Assembly: GCA_964503085.1 (NCBI GenBank)
Contig: CAZCYQ010000008.1
Span: 1 to 64,000, forward strand
Origin: Bin80 sp964503085
GTDB taxonomy: Bacteria > Bacteroidota > Rhodothermia > Rhodothermales > Bin80
DNA: 64,000 nucleotides
Direction of reading: 5' to 3'
The notes beneath the pieces are model-generated. The model worked only from the letters and a program-made list of their open reading frames with translations, was not told the origin of the DNA and did not search any database. Position numbers and translations under genes: made by a program. This document shows, in pieces, positions 37,392-48,500 of the stretch. How positions within the stretch are numbered: position 1 is the stretch's first letter; the number at the start of each line of letters is the position of its first letter.

Positions 37392-37409
37392 GCTCAAAAA
37401 CTTATTAGC

Positions 37410-40400
37410 GTGCAATCTCGGCATTTATCTGGACTAGTGAACCGGGTAAGGATTTTCGGAACGTTGAATTTGTCAGTACTGGCTGCTATCTGTGCGCCGG
37501 TTGCTGCGCAGGATGCTACCCTTGAGCTCGTGGAATCTGCGCCAGACCGCAGTGTTTACCAACTGACCGCAGAATGGGGGGATGCTGAAGTGGACGTAGG
37601 TGGTCTTCTGGAGTCCTCGGTGGTTTTGGATCTTCCTGCTCTGGTACTGCCTAGTGTTCGCGTAATAGAAGCAGAGTACGATGAGTACTCGTTTGAACCG
37701 GTTAAGGGCGTCGGTGCAGAGGCTGCCGCTGTCGTTGGTCTTGGACTTTCGCGAAAGCGGCCGGCTGCTACATTAGTGGCACGCCTTGTAACCTATGATT
37801 CAACATCTGCCAGACTGCGGCGCTATAGGCACATGCGCATTGAGGTGAGGCATCCGGTTAATCAGCAGTTGCGCAGTAGCTACGAGACCTCGGACAACCC
37901 ACATCTTGATGTTAGTCGAAGCGTGCTTGCGGATGGGCAATTTTTTAAGCTTGCAATTTCAGAGACCGGGATATATCGGATTGATCGCACTTTTCTTGAA
38001 TCTCTACCAGGGCTGGACACGGCAGTTGGCAGCATAGATCCAGATCAAGTCAGGATTTTTGGTAATGGAGGGGCGCCAGTCCCCGCCCTTAACAGTGCTC
38101 CCAGGATTGCAGATTTAGCAGAAAACCAGGTATTCGTGCAGGGGGGAGGGGACGGCAGTTTTGATGCCGCTGATGCAGTATGGTTCTATGCGCAGGGCCC
38201 GAGCGGATGGCAGAGTAGGGAGCTCTCAGACTCCCGGGGTAGACCAATTCTGGACCCGAACGGAGAGCCAATACACGAGTGGATCCATTATGTGCACCCG
38301 TTTGATTCAACCAATTATTATTTTCTGAGTATCGGGGGTGCGGCAAGTGAAACCTATCTGCAAGAAGATTATCCTGATGCCACGGACACCGTTCTGCTCA
38401 CTGAGATCAAGGGACGCTACTTCGTAGATCTGGACGAGTTCATGTGGGGGCGTGAAGGAGGACATTCCGGCCATACCTGGGTCAGTGCACTTATACCTGG
38501 ACCTGGGCCGGGACGTGTGGTTTTCGAAAACCTTCAACTTCCCGGACTGACCGACGGCACATTGCATTACCAGGTCCGGGCTGCTATACAAAGCAATCCG
38601 GCCGCGGTCCTGCATTACAGGGGGGCTAGCAACATATTGCACAGTGTTAACTATGGAGCCAGTTCGGGACTTTCTACATCCGTAATTGCGCGCTCGGGGA
38701 TAGCAGAGTTTACGCAAACGGTTACTGCTGGTCAGCAGGTCAGTCTCACAGCTGATTTAGACGACCAAGCCGGCGGCCCACTGGCGGCGTTAGATTGGGT
38801 CCGATTATTCTATCCCAAAACACTCCAGGCAGATCAGCAGCCCCTGAGATTCCATACGCCATTAGCTGAAGCAGGGACGTTTACATTTGTGCTTCGCGGC
38901 TACACTTCTCCGCCTATTGTACTGGATGTAACCCAACCTGGAGATTATCGCTGGTTGGGGCTTAGTTCGCGCGGAGGCGAGTATTGGGTACAGGTAACGG
39001 CCGCGTCAGAGGATGAGCCCCGGGAATTGATCGCCTTCACTTCGGATCAAGTTCGGACTCTGGAGGCAGCCGCAGCTTGTGGTTCGGCCTGCAGTGTTAC
39101 GCCGCAAAACCTGCATGGCATTCAGACTTGGCCAGGTTTTGTAATTATCACGCCCAATCAGTTTATTGAGCAGTCCAATGCGTTGGCCGATCGTCGTCGT
39201 GCAGAAGGACTAACGGTTGAGGTCGTTGATGTGCACCAGATTTATAATGAGTTTTCGGGTGGACTGCAGGATGTGCGTGGCATCAGGGATTACCTGAAGT
39301 TTCTCTATGACCGTAGCCCGGATGAAGAACGCCTGTTGCGGTATGTGCTCCTGTTTGGTGATGGTCACTTTGACTACCGAAATCTTGATGCTTCTGCCAC
39401 GTTCCCGAATCATATTCCTCCATTCGAGACAGAGGAGTCCTGGAACCCCGAAGAGTCCTACACGACTGACGATTACTTTGGACTTCTGGATGATAATGAA
39501 GGTCTATGGCCTTTTATCCGGAAGAGCTTCTATGCTCCATATGACCACCTGAATGAGCGTGTAGATGTGGGAATTGGGCGTTTTACCGTGCACACCGAGG
39601 AAGAAGCTCAATTGATGATTGATAAGGTTGTGCACTACGAAAGCCCGAATACATATGGTCAATGGCGAAACCGATACCTGTTTCTGGCAGATGATGGTCC
39701 AACGGGAATTTCTGGACGGCAAGATGACAAGGACTTGCACACACAGAACACTGATGTAGTTGCAGTTGTAGTCGCGAAGCTTGCACCAGACGTAAACCAG
39801 CGTAAGGTGTATGCACTTTCGTACACCAGAGAATTCCTGAACACCTGGCGCGTTCCGAAAGCACGCCAGGACCTGCTATCAACGATTGATGAGGGCGTTC
39901 TCGTTGTGAACTATAGCGGTCATGGGGGGGAGCGGGCACTTGCGCAGGAAAACCTATTTACTGTGGAAGACTCCAGATCCCTCCAGAATTATGACAGACT
40001 GCCTGTATTTATTACGGCGACCTGTTCCTTTGGTCGGTGGGATTTGGGAAGTGAGCAGACCGGCGCAGAAGAGTTGCTTCTCAATCGAAATGGCGGGGCG
40101 ATCGCCCTTCTGACAACGGTACGGACTGTGTACACCTCCGGGGACGAGACCACACTTAATGTAGGGCTAAACGTGGTCCTGAACGAAGAACTCTTTACAC
40201 GGGAGACCGACCATTTGTTACCTCGGCTTGGAGATGCGTTGCGTAGAACCAAGAACAGACGTGTGGGCTACGAGGGTAACAACCGTAAATTCAATCTACT
40301 GGGAGATCCTACATTACGGTTGGGCTTACCCGCCAATCGTGCAGTTGTTACGCATATAAACGAGACCCAGATTAGCACGGCCACGGGGCAAATGAGTGCA

Positions 40401-41429
40401 CTGGAACGTATTGAGCTGAAGGGGGAAATCCAACGGCCGGACGGTTCACTGGATACTTCCTTTGAAGGTGCGGCATCGCTCACAGTTTTTGATGCGCTGA
40501 GGCAGGTGCCAATCCCTCGTGAGATGCTTCGCCATATGCCACAGCCATACTATGAGGTTCGAGATGATCTGATCTGGCGGGGTAAGACCCGTGTAACCGG
40601 TGGACAGTTTGTAGCACGATTTGTCGTTCCAAAGGATATCTCGTATGCAAATCGGCCCGGAAAGGTTACGCTCTATGCACAAAGTGCGACTGGGCATGTA
40701 AATGGATATTCTGAGCGTTTTATTGTCGGCGGTACCTCGGACGATGCGACCGATGATGTAGACGGCCCACAGATTGAACTCTATCTGGGTGACGAAACGT
40801 TCACCAGTGGAGGCTTGGCCCCCGCGCTACCGAAAGTATTTGCCCGCATATATGATGCGAGCGGCATCAATACCGTAGGCGCAGGCGTTGGACACGAAAT
40901 GTTACTTGTACTTGACCAAAATGAGGTGGAGGCAATCAATATTGGCAATCTCTATGAAAGTGACGAGGATTCTTTTCAGCGAGGATCCGTGTCCTATTCT
41001 TTTGATGAGGCGCTGGAACCCGGTCACCACACACTTAGCCTTCGGGCCTGGGATGTACTGAACAATTCGGGCGAAACAACTTTGGATTTTGTTGTTACAG
41101 ACACCGAGGAGTTGGTGATCAGGAATGTTTTTAATTATCCAAATCCTACGACTGGGCCGACCCGGTTCGTTTTTGAGCACAACCAAATACCCGGTACGCC
41201 AGTTAAGGTACATGTGCGTGTTTATACTTTAGCGGGACGCCCAGTGCGAACTTTGGAATCAGAAGAACTGTTATCTGCAGGACCAATGCAAATTTCCTGG
41301 GATGGACTCGACGACGATTATGCAAGACTGGCCCCTGGTGTGTATTTGTATAGGCTACGGGCTGAAACAGCAGGTGCCGAAGTACAGCATGTTGCCGAGA
41401 TTATCGAAAAACTGGCCGTTGTTCGTTAA
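37410..41429 (+). CDS. porU: T9SS sortase PorU (C25 cysteine peptidase family)
   Basis: A 1339-residue secreted protein starting at GTG with a signal peptide ending VAAQ at about residue 34. PorU removes the C-terminal signal of type IX secretion cargo at the outer membrane and attaches cargo to the surface. The gingipain-like core has VIITPNQFIEQSNALADRR, then catalytic H838 in NYSGHGGE and catalytic C872 in ATCSFGRWD, followed by GGAIALLTTVRTVY. The end (about 1245-1339) is itself a T9SS-type sorting domain with NYPNPTTGPTRF and PGVYLYRL. Length fits PorU (about 1100-1350). porV follows 45 bases later, the usual order. Confidence 0.95.
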   Translation: MQSRHLSGLVNRVRIFGTLNLSVLAAICAPVAAQDATLELVESAPDRSVYQLTAEWGDAEVDVGGLLESSVVLDLPALVLPSVRVIEAEYDEYSFEPVKGVGAEAAAVVGLGLSRKRPAATLVARLVTYDSTSARLRRYRHMRIEVRHPVNQQLRSSYETSDNPHLDVSRSVLADGQFFKLAISETGIYRIDRTFLESLPGLDTAVGSIDPDQVRIFGNGGAPVPALNSAPRIADLAENQVFVQGGGDGSFDAADAVWFYAQGPSGWQSRELSDSRGRPILDPNGEPIHEWIHYVHPFDSTNYYFLSIGGAASETYLQEDYPDATDTVLLTEIKGRYFVDLDEFMWGREGGHSGHTWVSALIPGPGPGRVVFENLQLPGLTDGTLHYQVRAAIQSNPAAVLHYRGASNILHSVNYGASSGLSTSVIARSGIAEFTQTVTAGQQVSLTADLDDQAGGPLAALDWVRLFYPKTLQADQQPLRFHTPLAEAGTFTFVLRGYTSPPIVLDVTQPGDYRWLGLSSRGGEYWVQVTAASEDEPRELIAFTSDQVRTLEAAAACGSACSVTPQNLHGIQTWPGFVIITPNQFIEQSNALADRRRAEGLTVEVVDVHQIYNEFSGGLQDVRGIRDYLKFLYDRSPDEERLLRYVLLFGDGHFDYRNLDASATFPNHIPPFETEESWNPEESYTTDDYFGLLDDNEGLWPFIRKSFYAPYDHLNERVDVGIGRFTVHTEEEAQLMIDKVVHYESPNTYGQWRNRYLFLADDGPTGISGRQDDKDLHTQNTDVVAVVVAKLAPDVNQRKVYALSYTREFLNTWRVPKARQDLLSTIDEGVLVVNYSGHGGERALAQENLFTVEDSRSLQNYDRLPVFITATCSFGRWDLGSEQTGAEELLLNRNGGAIALLTTVRTVYTSGDETTLNVGLNVVLNEELFTRETDHLLPRLGDALRRTKNRRVGYEGNNRKFNLLGDPTLRLGLPANRAVVTHINETQISTATGQMSALERIELKGEIQRPDGSLDTSFEGAASLTVFDALRQVPIPREMLRHMPQPYYEVRDDLIWRGKTRVTGGQFVARFVVPKDISYANRPGKVTLYAQSATGHVNGYSERFIVGGTSDDATDDVDGPQIELYLGDETFTSGGLAPALPKVFARIYDASGINTVGAGVGHEMLLVLDQNEVEAINIGNLYESDEDSFQRGSVSYSFDEALEPGHHTLSLRAWDVLNNSGETTLDFVVTDTEELVIRNVFNYPNPTTGPTRFVFEHNQIPGTPVKVHVRVYTLAGRPVRTLESEELLSAGPMQISWDGLDDDYARLAPGVYLYRLRAETAGAEVQHVAEIIEKLAVVR

Positions 41430-41474
41430 AGGCCATAAACAGTATACAACCTAACCCTTGCAAAACCAGACAGT

Positions 41475-42662
41475 ATGAAGAGCCAGATTTTCAAACACAT
41501 CACCATTTTGTCGCTTTTGATTTTCATGATCATCGGTGGCTTTGTTCGGAATGCATCGGCCCAGATCGGCGGATCTGCCGTCGTATTTCTTATGATTGAA
41601 CCCGACAGCAGGGCGGCGGGTATGGGAAATGCAGGTGTAGCTATCGCCGACAATGCAAATGCCTTGTTTTGGAACCCCGCAGGGTTAGCTGATCAGGTTG
41701 GCACTGAGGTTGCATTAACGCACAGTAATTGGTTGCCAGAGTTGAGCAGTGATCTTTTTTTTGAGTATCTGGTCGGTAAGCATCATATCAAGAATTGGGG
41801 CACAATCGGGGCTCACGTTACATTTTTGAACCTTGGTGAGCATGAGCACCGAGATGCGCTGAATGTATCTTTAGGTACTTTTCGATCTTATGATCTGTCC
41901 GTGGGCGTGTCCTACGGGTTCAAGGTATCTGAGCATATTTCACTGGGTACCGGTGTACGTTGGATCCGCTCTAACCTGGCCAGTGTCAATGTCGGTGCGC
42001 AGGAATCCCAGCCTGGTGTATCGGTTGGTGTGGATTTGGCTGCGATGCTCAAGATGCCGGAATTTCATCTTGGAAGTATAGGTACGCGGTACAATATTGG
42101 GTTTAACCTCGCTAACATGGGTCCCAAGATCCAGTACTCTGACAGCGAGCAGGCTGACCCGATCCCCACTTTACTTCGAATTGGTCACGCAGTTACATTC
42201 CAATTTGACGACTACAACAAGATCACGCTGGCCAACGACGCTTCAAAAATTCTCGTGCGGCAGCGGGTTGAGGAAGTGTGTATTGATATTAATGATCCTG
42301 CAACCTGTGCTCCGGACTATTCAACGGACCCCTTTTATCGCGCGATCTTTACCTCCTGGACCCCCATTGAGGTTCTGAGTTCTGCGGTCAACGATGATGA
42401 ACAGGAGTTCAGGAACCTGTCAGTCATTGACCAGCTCTTGATTTCTGCTGGTTTCGAGTACTGGTACAATGATCTTTTCGCAGCGCGAGGAGGATATTTC
42501 TACGAGAACCCTTACAATGGTAACCGGGAATTCCTGACTTTCGGGGCGGGGATCCGCTATAATATCGTGGGGGTAGATTTTTCGTATGTATATGCCTTGG
42601 AGGAAAACCATCCTTTGGCCAATACAATGCGTTTTTCACTCCTTCTCAACTTTGCACGCTAA
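41475..42662 (+). CDS. porV: T9SS outer-membrane shuttle protein PorV
   Basis: The 395-residue beta-barrel of the FadL-like PorV/LptO family carries T9SS cargo from the translocon to PorU. It has a signal peptide ending ASAQ, then the family start PDSRAAGMGNAGVAIADNANALFWNPAGLA. The C-terminal strand ends MRFSLLLNFAR. PorQ is a paralogue, but direct adjacency to porU argues for PorV. The next gene begins 22 bases after its stop. Confidence 0.92.
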   Translation: MKSQIFKHITILSLLIFMIIGGFVRNASAQIGGSAVVFLMIEPDSRAAGMGNAGVAIADNANALFWNPAGLADQVGTEVALTHSNWLPELSSDLFFEYLVGKHHIKNWGTIGAHVTFLNLGEHEHRDALNVSLGTFRSYDLSVGVSYGFKVSEHISLGTGVRWIRSNLASVNVGAQESQPGVSVGVDLAAMLKMPEFHLGSIGTRYNIGFNLANMGPKIQYSDSEQADPIPTLLRIGHAVTFQFDDYNKITLANDASKILVRQRVEEVCIDINDPATCAPDYSTDPFYRAIFTSWTPIEVLSSAVNDDEQEFRNLSVIDQLLISAGFEYWYNDLFAARGGYFYENPYNGNREFLTFGAGIRYNIVGVDFSYVYALEENHPLANTMRFSLLLNFAR

Positions 42663-42684
42663 CCCGGATCGAGGTTGCAGTACA

Positions 42685-45579
42685 ATGAGGCAGCTGACTG
42701 CCATGGCAGCGGCGTGCCTAGTGCTGCTGACTGGAGCAAAGGCTCAAACTGTAAAGCCAGCTGCACCATACTACGATTTGGTTGCGCTCCGGGTAGAGTT
42801 TGCACCGGATACGTCCAGCTTTACTACTGGAGATGGAACGTTCTCGGGGCTGAGTTTTCCGATTGAACCAAAGGTTGATCCACTCCCTCATGATGCGGCC
42901 TATTTCGAGGCCCATCTTGCTTTCCTAGAACACTATATCCGCACAGCCAGCGCTGGCAGAACCAGGATTGTGACGCATCTTATCCCCGAGATTGTTCGGC
43001 TGGATAATCCAATGGCAACCTACAGTCCGGTTGGATTAAACTCGGACAGTAGGTTAGAGCGATCAAAACTGGCAAACCTGATCCGTGATGCCTGGACAAA
43101 GGCAGATTTAGAGAGCACTTTTGATCCAATGCCGCTCTGGCACAGGAGAAATGTTGCATTCATCCTGTTCCATGCGGGAGTAGGGCGTGATGTTGAGCTG
43201 GTCGGCACGACGCTGGACAAAACGCCCCAGGACCTGCCCTCAGTCTTCATGGGGACGAATTCGTTGGCAGACCTTGGCGTTAGTGGACTTTCGTTTAAAG
43301 GATTGCAAGTAAATCATTCACTCATCATTCCCCGAACAGAAACTCGCTCGGGCGTAAATGCCTTTACTGATGAACCGTATCTGCTGGAACTGTCGATAAA
43401 TGGATTGCTGGCAGCAAGCTTCATTAGCTATTTAGGGGTTCCTGACCTGTTCAATACCGATACCGGGGAGTCGGTAATTGGTCCGTTTGGTGTGATGGAC
43501 CCTTTGGGTATTTTTGCGTATCGCGGCCTGTTTCCACCGCTACCCAGCGCATGGACCCGCACAGCACTCGGGTGGGCTACTCCCAAAGAAATTCATGATC
43601 CTGGTGTATATGATCTGGCAGCCGGAGAGATTGCCAGGATAGAGATATCAGAGGCTGAGTATTTTCTATTGGAAAACCGTGTGCGCACCTCCGACGATAC
43701 AGGGCTCACGCTACAAGTATTCAACGACGGGGCAATCTCAACGCAACGATTCTCTGCGGTCAGCGATGATTTTGACCGTTTCAATGTGCAGGCATTTAAG
43801 GGTGGTGTGGTCACGCAGGCAAGTTCATACGATTTTGCACTGCCAGGCCGGGATGCCGATGATCAGCAGTACAATGGAGGCATCCTTATTTGGCATATTG
43901 ATGAACGCCAGTTTTCCCGCGCGGTCAATAATGATCCAGATGCTTTGGCAGTAGATATTGAGGAAGCAGATGGCGCACAGGATATTGGTTTTGATGGCAA
44001 CATCGGCTCCCCCTTTGATTTTTATTTCAGCGACAATCCTTCAAGTGTTGCCTTACCCTCCGGGCTAACAATCAGTCTCTACGAGAACCGATTTGGCCCC
44101 GACACCACGCCAGACAGCAGGACAAACGAAGGTGGGAGCAGCTTCTTAGCGCTCGAGGATTTTTCGGCTTCCGGTCCGATTATGTCATTCTCGTTCCGTA
44201 AGGAGGCGGGTGAACATGTGACCGATGCAGGAATGATCGCATTAGGAACAGAGACAACTCCAGAAAGCAGCGTTGGGGTAGCAGCCGGCTACAGAGCGGT
44301 ATTTACTGGTACGGAGGTCATTGTGCCGGGGGTTGGCCAGGTGAATGCTTTGGCACGACCGGCCTACAGTGCGCAGGGCATGGCGGTGATTGATGATCAG
44401 GATGGAGGCATTACATTCAGAGAATATCAAGTAATCGGGGGCCGTCTGATCGCAACCCGGGCGGTAACACTTGCAGCGGAACTCCCGATCGGACGGCCGG
44501 TGGTGTATCATGACAACGCACACTACGCCCATTTTACCGGATCAGATCGATCAAAAGTGTTTCGGATAGCTTCTGGAGTAGATGGATATGATATAGATGA
44601 CAGGGGACTGGGGCTGATTGCGACTGATGAAGGAATTTATTTTATTGGGCAGTCACAGGCCGGGCCGCTTGGCAAAGCTTCGACATGGACGTACACGCTA
44701 GGCGACGATGCAGGCTACCCGGTTATGGGACGGGATCGTACCGGGCTTTGGGGAGTAATTCCCCTTCCAAGGGCGTTGGTTGTGCTGGAGCCCGATGGTG
44801 AAGCCAGACGGATTGAAGCATCGGCCTACCTTGGAGACGCAGTGTTTTCATCGTTGCTCGCCATTGCAGATCTGGATCAGAATGGTGTACTTGACCTGAT
44901 TACAACCGCAGGCAATCAGGTCGTTGCATTTTCTCAAGGAGGCGCTTTGCTTCCGCCGTTTCCCATTGAAATCGGAGCTCCCGCCACTAGTGCACCCCTG
45001 ATCTATCAATCGGATGACGCGATCATCATTGTTGTATCTGCCGCTGATGGTAGTATTTATGCCTTGGACCTTAAGCAGAAGGGGCGAGTGATTCCCGGGT
45101 TTCCCCTATCGGTTGGGCGTGCAATCAAAGCTACGTCGCTCATTTATAGTGATACGCTGAGCGCGGTAACCGAGTCAGGTATGCTGAGAAACTACGCGTT
45201 GAATAACATCAGTCAGGTGCTCTGGGCACAACAACACGGTTCCGGACATAATGCGAGTTTTGTGGCGCTGGCTACAAGAATAGATGAGACTGCGCCGCTG
45301 TTGAACGTTGCAGAGACCTACAACTGGCCAAATCCAATCCGGGATGGACACACGTTTTTCAGGTGTCTCACGAGCGAAGCCTCCCAGGTGTCCGTTACAG
45401 TAGTGGATGCAGCGGGGTCATTGGTGGGCTCACTAAATTTTGCTACTTCAGCCGGTGTCCCACATGAAGCCCCCTGGAATACCAGTGCCGCGAGCGGCAT
45501 GTATTTCGCGCGGGTAGAAGTAACCTCTGCTTCCGGGCGGACGGATTCGCATCTGATTAAACTCGCGATTATTCGATGA
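42685..45579 (+). CDS. Secreted M6-like protein lacking the zinc site, with T9SS sorting domain
   Basis: The 964-residue protein starts at ATG 42685 (MRQLTAMAAACLVLLTGAKA signal peptide); an upstream start would lie inside porV. Residues about 25-320 follow the M6 (immune-inhibitor-A-like) peptidase scaffold, including GVPDLFNTDTGESVIGPFGVMDP and PSAWTRTALGW. At the place of the HEFGH zinc motif the sequence reads A244-S-F-I-S248, so both histidines and the glutamate are gone. The middle is a beta-rich, propeller-like part (about 520-860). The last ~85 residues are a T9SS type A-like sorting domain (NWPNPIRDGHTFF, end MYFARVEV). A binding or structural surface protein is inferred. Its TGA overlaps the next ATG by four bases. 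Confidence 0.8.
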   Translation: MRQLTAMAAACLVLLTGAKAQTVKPAAPYYDLVALRVEFAPDTSSFTTGDGTFSGLSFPIEPKVDPLPHDAAYFEAHLAFLEHYIRTASAGRTRIVTHLIPEIVRLDNPMATYSPVGLNSDSRLERSKLANLIRDAWTKADLESTFDPMPLWHRRNVAFILFHAGVGRDVELVGTTLDKTPQDLPSVFMGTNSLADLGVSGLSFKGLQVNHSLIIPRTETRSGVNAFTDEPYLLELSINGLLAASFISYLGVPDLFNTDTGESVIGPFGVMDPLGIFAYRGLFPPLPSAWTRTALGWATPKEIHDPGVYDLAAGEIARIEISEAEYFLLENRVRTSDDTGLTLQVFNDGAISTQRFSAVSDDFDRFNVQAFKGGVVTQASSYDFALPGRDADDQQYNGGILIWHIDERQFSRAVNNDPDALAVDIEEADGAQDIGFDGNIGSPFDFYFSDNPSSVALPSGLTISLYENRFGPDTTPDSRTNEGGSSFLALEDFSASGPIMSFSFRKEAGEHVTDAGMIALGTETTPESSVGVAAGYRAVFTGTEVIVPGVGQVNALARPAYSAQGMAVIDDQDGGITFREYQVIGGRLIATRAVTLAAELPIGRPVVYHDNAHYAHFTGSDRSKVFRIASGVDGYDIDDRGLGLIATDEGIYFIGQSQAGPLGKASTWTYTLGDDAGYPVMGRDRTGLWGVIPLPRALVVLEPDGEARRIEASAYLGDAVFSSLLAIADLDQNGVLDLITTAGNQVVAFSQGGALLPPFPIEIGAPATSAPLIYQSDDAIIIVVSAADGSIYALDLKQKGRVIPGFPLSVGRAIKATSLIYSDTLSAVTESGMLRNYALNNISQVLWAQQHGSGHNASFVALATRIDETAPLLNVAETYNWPNPIRDGHTFFRCLTSEASQVSVTVVDAAGSLVGSLNFATSAGVPHEAPWNTSAASGMYFARVEVTSASGRTDSHLIKLAIIR

Positions 45580-48500
45580 AGTGGGCCCTCTCTATTCTTG
45601 CTGCGGCAATGTTGGTTGCCGGTACGAAAGCTCAGGTTTCTCCGTCTCTTCTAGATTTTAGCCGCACAGCACTTGATTGGTACCAAATAGAGACGGAGCA
45701 CTTTGTCATTCTGTTTCATATGGATGAAGCGGGGCAGGGAGCAAGTCGATCTGCACAGGTGGCCGCACGCATAGCCGAAGAAGTCTACGAACCCATAACA
45801 ATCCTGTATGAGCATGAACCAGACAGCAAAGTGCATATAATCCTCAAAGACTACGAGGATTACTCAAACGGCGCAGCGTACTTTTTTGACAACAAGATTG
45901 AAATCTGGGCACCCGCGCTAAATTCTCCCTTGCGAGGCGCACATGACTGGATGCGTAACGTGATCACACACGAATTCACCCATATCGTTCAGGTTCAGGC
46001 AGCCATGAAATCTCCGCGGAGATGGCCTTTGGGGTACCTCCAGATTCTAGATTACGAGGATGTACGCCGTCCTGATGTTTTGTATGGATATCCCAATGTG
46101 ATTGTTAGTTATCCCGTTATTGGTCTGAACAACCCGGCCTGGTTTGCAGAAGGAACTGCACAATATCAACATGATCACTTGCACTATGACCGCTGGGATT
46201 CGCACAGGGATATGTTGCTGCGAACCCGTGTTCTGAGCGGGAAGGCGCTCAGCCTGACTGAGCTTGGCAGCTTCTATTCCAAGAGCTCCTTGATGCGCGA
46301 GGGTGTGTATAATCATGGGTTCGCATTCACGCTGTATTTGGCACGTGTGTATGGAGCGGAGGTCTTGGCCCAGATCAGTGATTATCTGCGCAGCTGGCGT
46401 ATCTGGCGTGTTGAGAAGGCCATTGAGCGGGCAACCGGTATACCCGGAATAGAGGTTTACGAGGCGTGGCTCCGGGAGCTCAATCATTCATATTCGCAGG
46501 CCGTCTCGCCCATTCGGGAAGCTCTTGTGGAAGGAACACTGGCTGAACCAGAGGGCTTCGCCAATTATTTTCCGCGTTTCTCGCCGGATGGTTTGAAGCT
46601 GGCCTATATATCCAACAAAGGAGAACATTTTAGCCGCACAAGTCTGTACATACAAGATTTAGGCAGCGGGTCGGTTGTTGCCCATGATCTGGGGGAGGCT
46701 TTCGGTGACTACATCTGTTCGCTCGGTCATCGTGTGAGATCCAATGTGACCGGCGCTGCTGCCTGGCGACCGGATGGCCAGGCACTCGTGTATGCACGGC
46801 AGCGTGTAACCTCAGAAGGTTTTCTCTACACGGATCTTCATCTGTTTGAATTAGACACGAAAGAATCCTCTCCGCTGACGCGTGATGCACGCGCTTCACA
46901 ACCAGGATGGGATTCCACAGGGACTAGAATTGTATACGTCAACTCCGATGATGGAAGCAGTAACCTGCAGTTGCTGAACGTAAAAACAGGCGAACGCAGG
47001 CCAATAACGCGGTTTGCAGACGGAACCCAGGTCACATCCCCCGTATGGCACGGTAAATGGATTTATTTTGCGCGACTTAATCCCGGCGCGCATGGCAACG
47101 ATCTGTGGAAGGTCCAGGTAGACGGATCAGAATTGACTCCCGTGCTACAGACATCGGCAGATGAGCGATCACCGACGATAGCCAATGGCGTGTTGTACTA
47201 TGCTTCTGACAAGAACGGGATATACAATATTTATCGGTTTAAGCCAGACGGTTCGGAGCAACTGACTCAGGTCATCGGCGGGGCTTTCATGCCAGACATC
47301 GGTAAAGATGGGAGGATCGCTTATGCCACCTATAGATGGGATGGATACAAGATTGCCATTTTGGAGCATCCAGAAGCGATTGAACCGGTTGTCCACTATG
47401 CGCCCCCGGAATTCATCACAAAAGCTACCTTGCCCGAGACTTCGAAAAATGACAGTGATATAAGGGCTATTGATCCAGAGGTACTTTTAAGTACAATGCG
47501 TGAGGAGGCAACTTTGGGGATAGACTCTCTGCAGGTATCGCGCTATAATGCCGACTTTACGAGTTTTAGTCTCTCGCCGGTCGTTCGGTTGGATCAATAC
47601 GTAGAGCGTCGGCTTGAGGGGCGTGTTCGCGGCAGGGCGGAAACCTTTTGGAGGAACCTGAAATTCGGCACTTACGTCTCTTCCCGGGAGGTATTGGAGG
47701 GTATGAGTCTGTTCGGAGGATTACTCATGGGTCCGGGATCACATCGGGATGGCCAAATTATTGCACCGGCAAATTTATTGGCACTGGAACGGGACGTATT
47801 TCTTCAATTCAATTACTCTCGGGGTTTTGGGTTCTTGCCTGGACGCTGGTCGCCGCAGATAGCAATAGAACTTTATAATATTCAGCGTCAGGTAGAGAAC
47901 GGACTTTCTATTGAGGAGCATCCCTGTACGGCTTGCCTACCTGAATCTACAAATGCTGACCTGACCTATGGGCTCTGGGAGGGAAATATATATCTGCGTA
48001 GCAAGATTAACCGCAGTACCGTACTTGAAGCTGGATATCGGTACAGTCCGTATCGTGTGACAACAAACCGTTTTTATTCGAGAGAGCTTTCAGACTGGAT
48101 ACCCAGTACCTCGTCACGCTACTATATTGGCCGCAGCTATATGGCGAGTGCCTACTTTGAGGCACGGCGTTCTCATCGTGAGTCGGATATAATGCGTACA
48201 GGCATTCGCATTACGGCTAATTATGAACGCGAAACCGGTGAGCTACTTAGGCAATTTGATGTAGAAGAAGGACAATTGGTCCCGATCTATGACACTGACG
48301 TACTCCATCGGATGCGCGTTGATCTGGAGGGCGGGATCCGGCTACCCGGCCAAATTCGTGGCACCTCACATGGTCTGAATGTTCGGATGCAAGCCTCAAC
48401 GCTGTTTGGCAAGAATACAGATACGTTTTATTTTGACTATGTTGGTGGCTTGTCTGGGGCGCGCGGTTATCCCTTTTATGCGCTGGGCGGCACAGAAACC

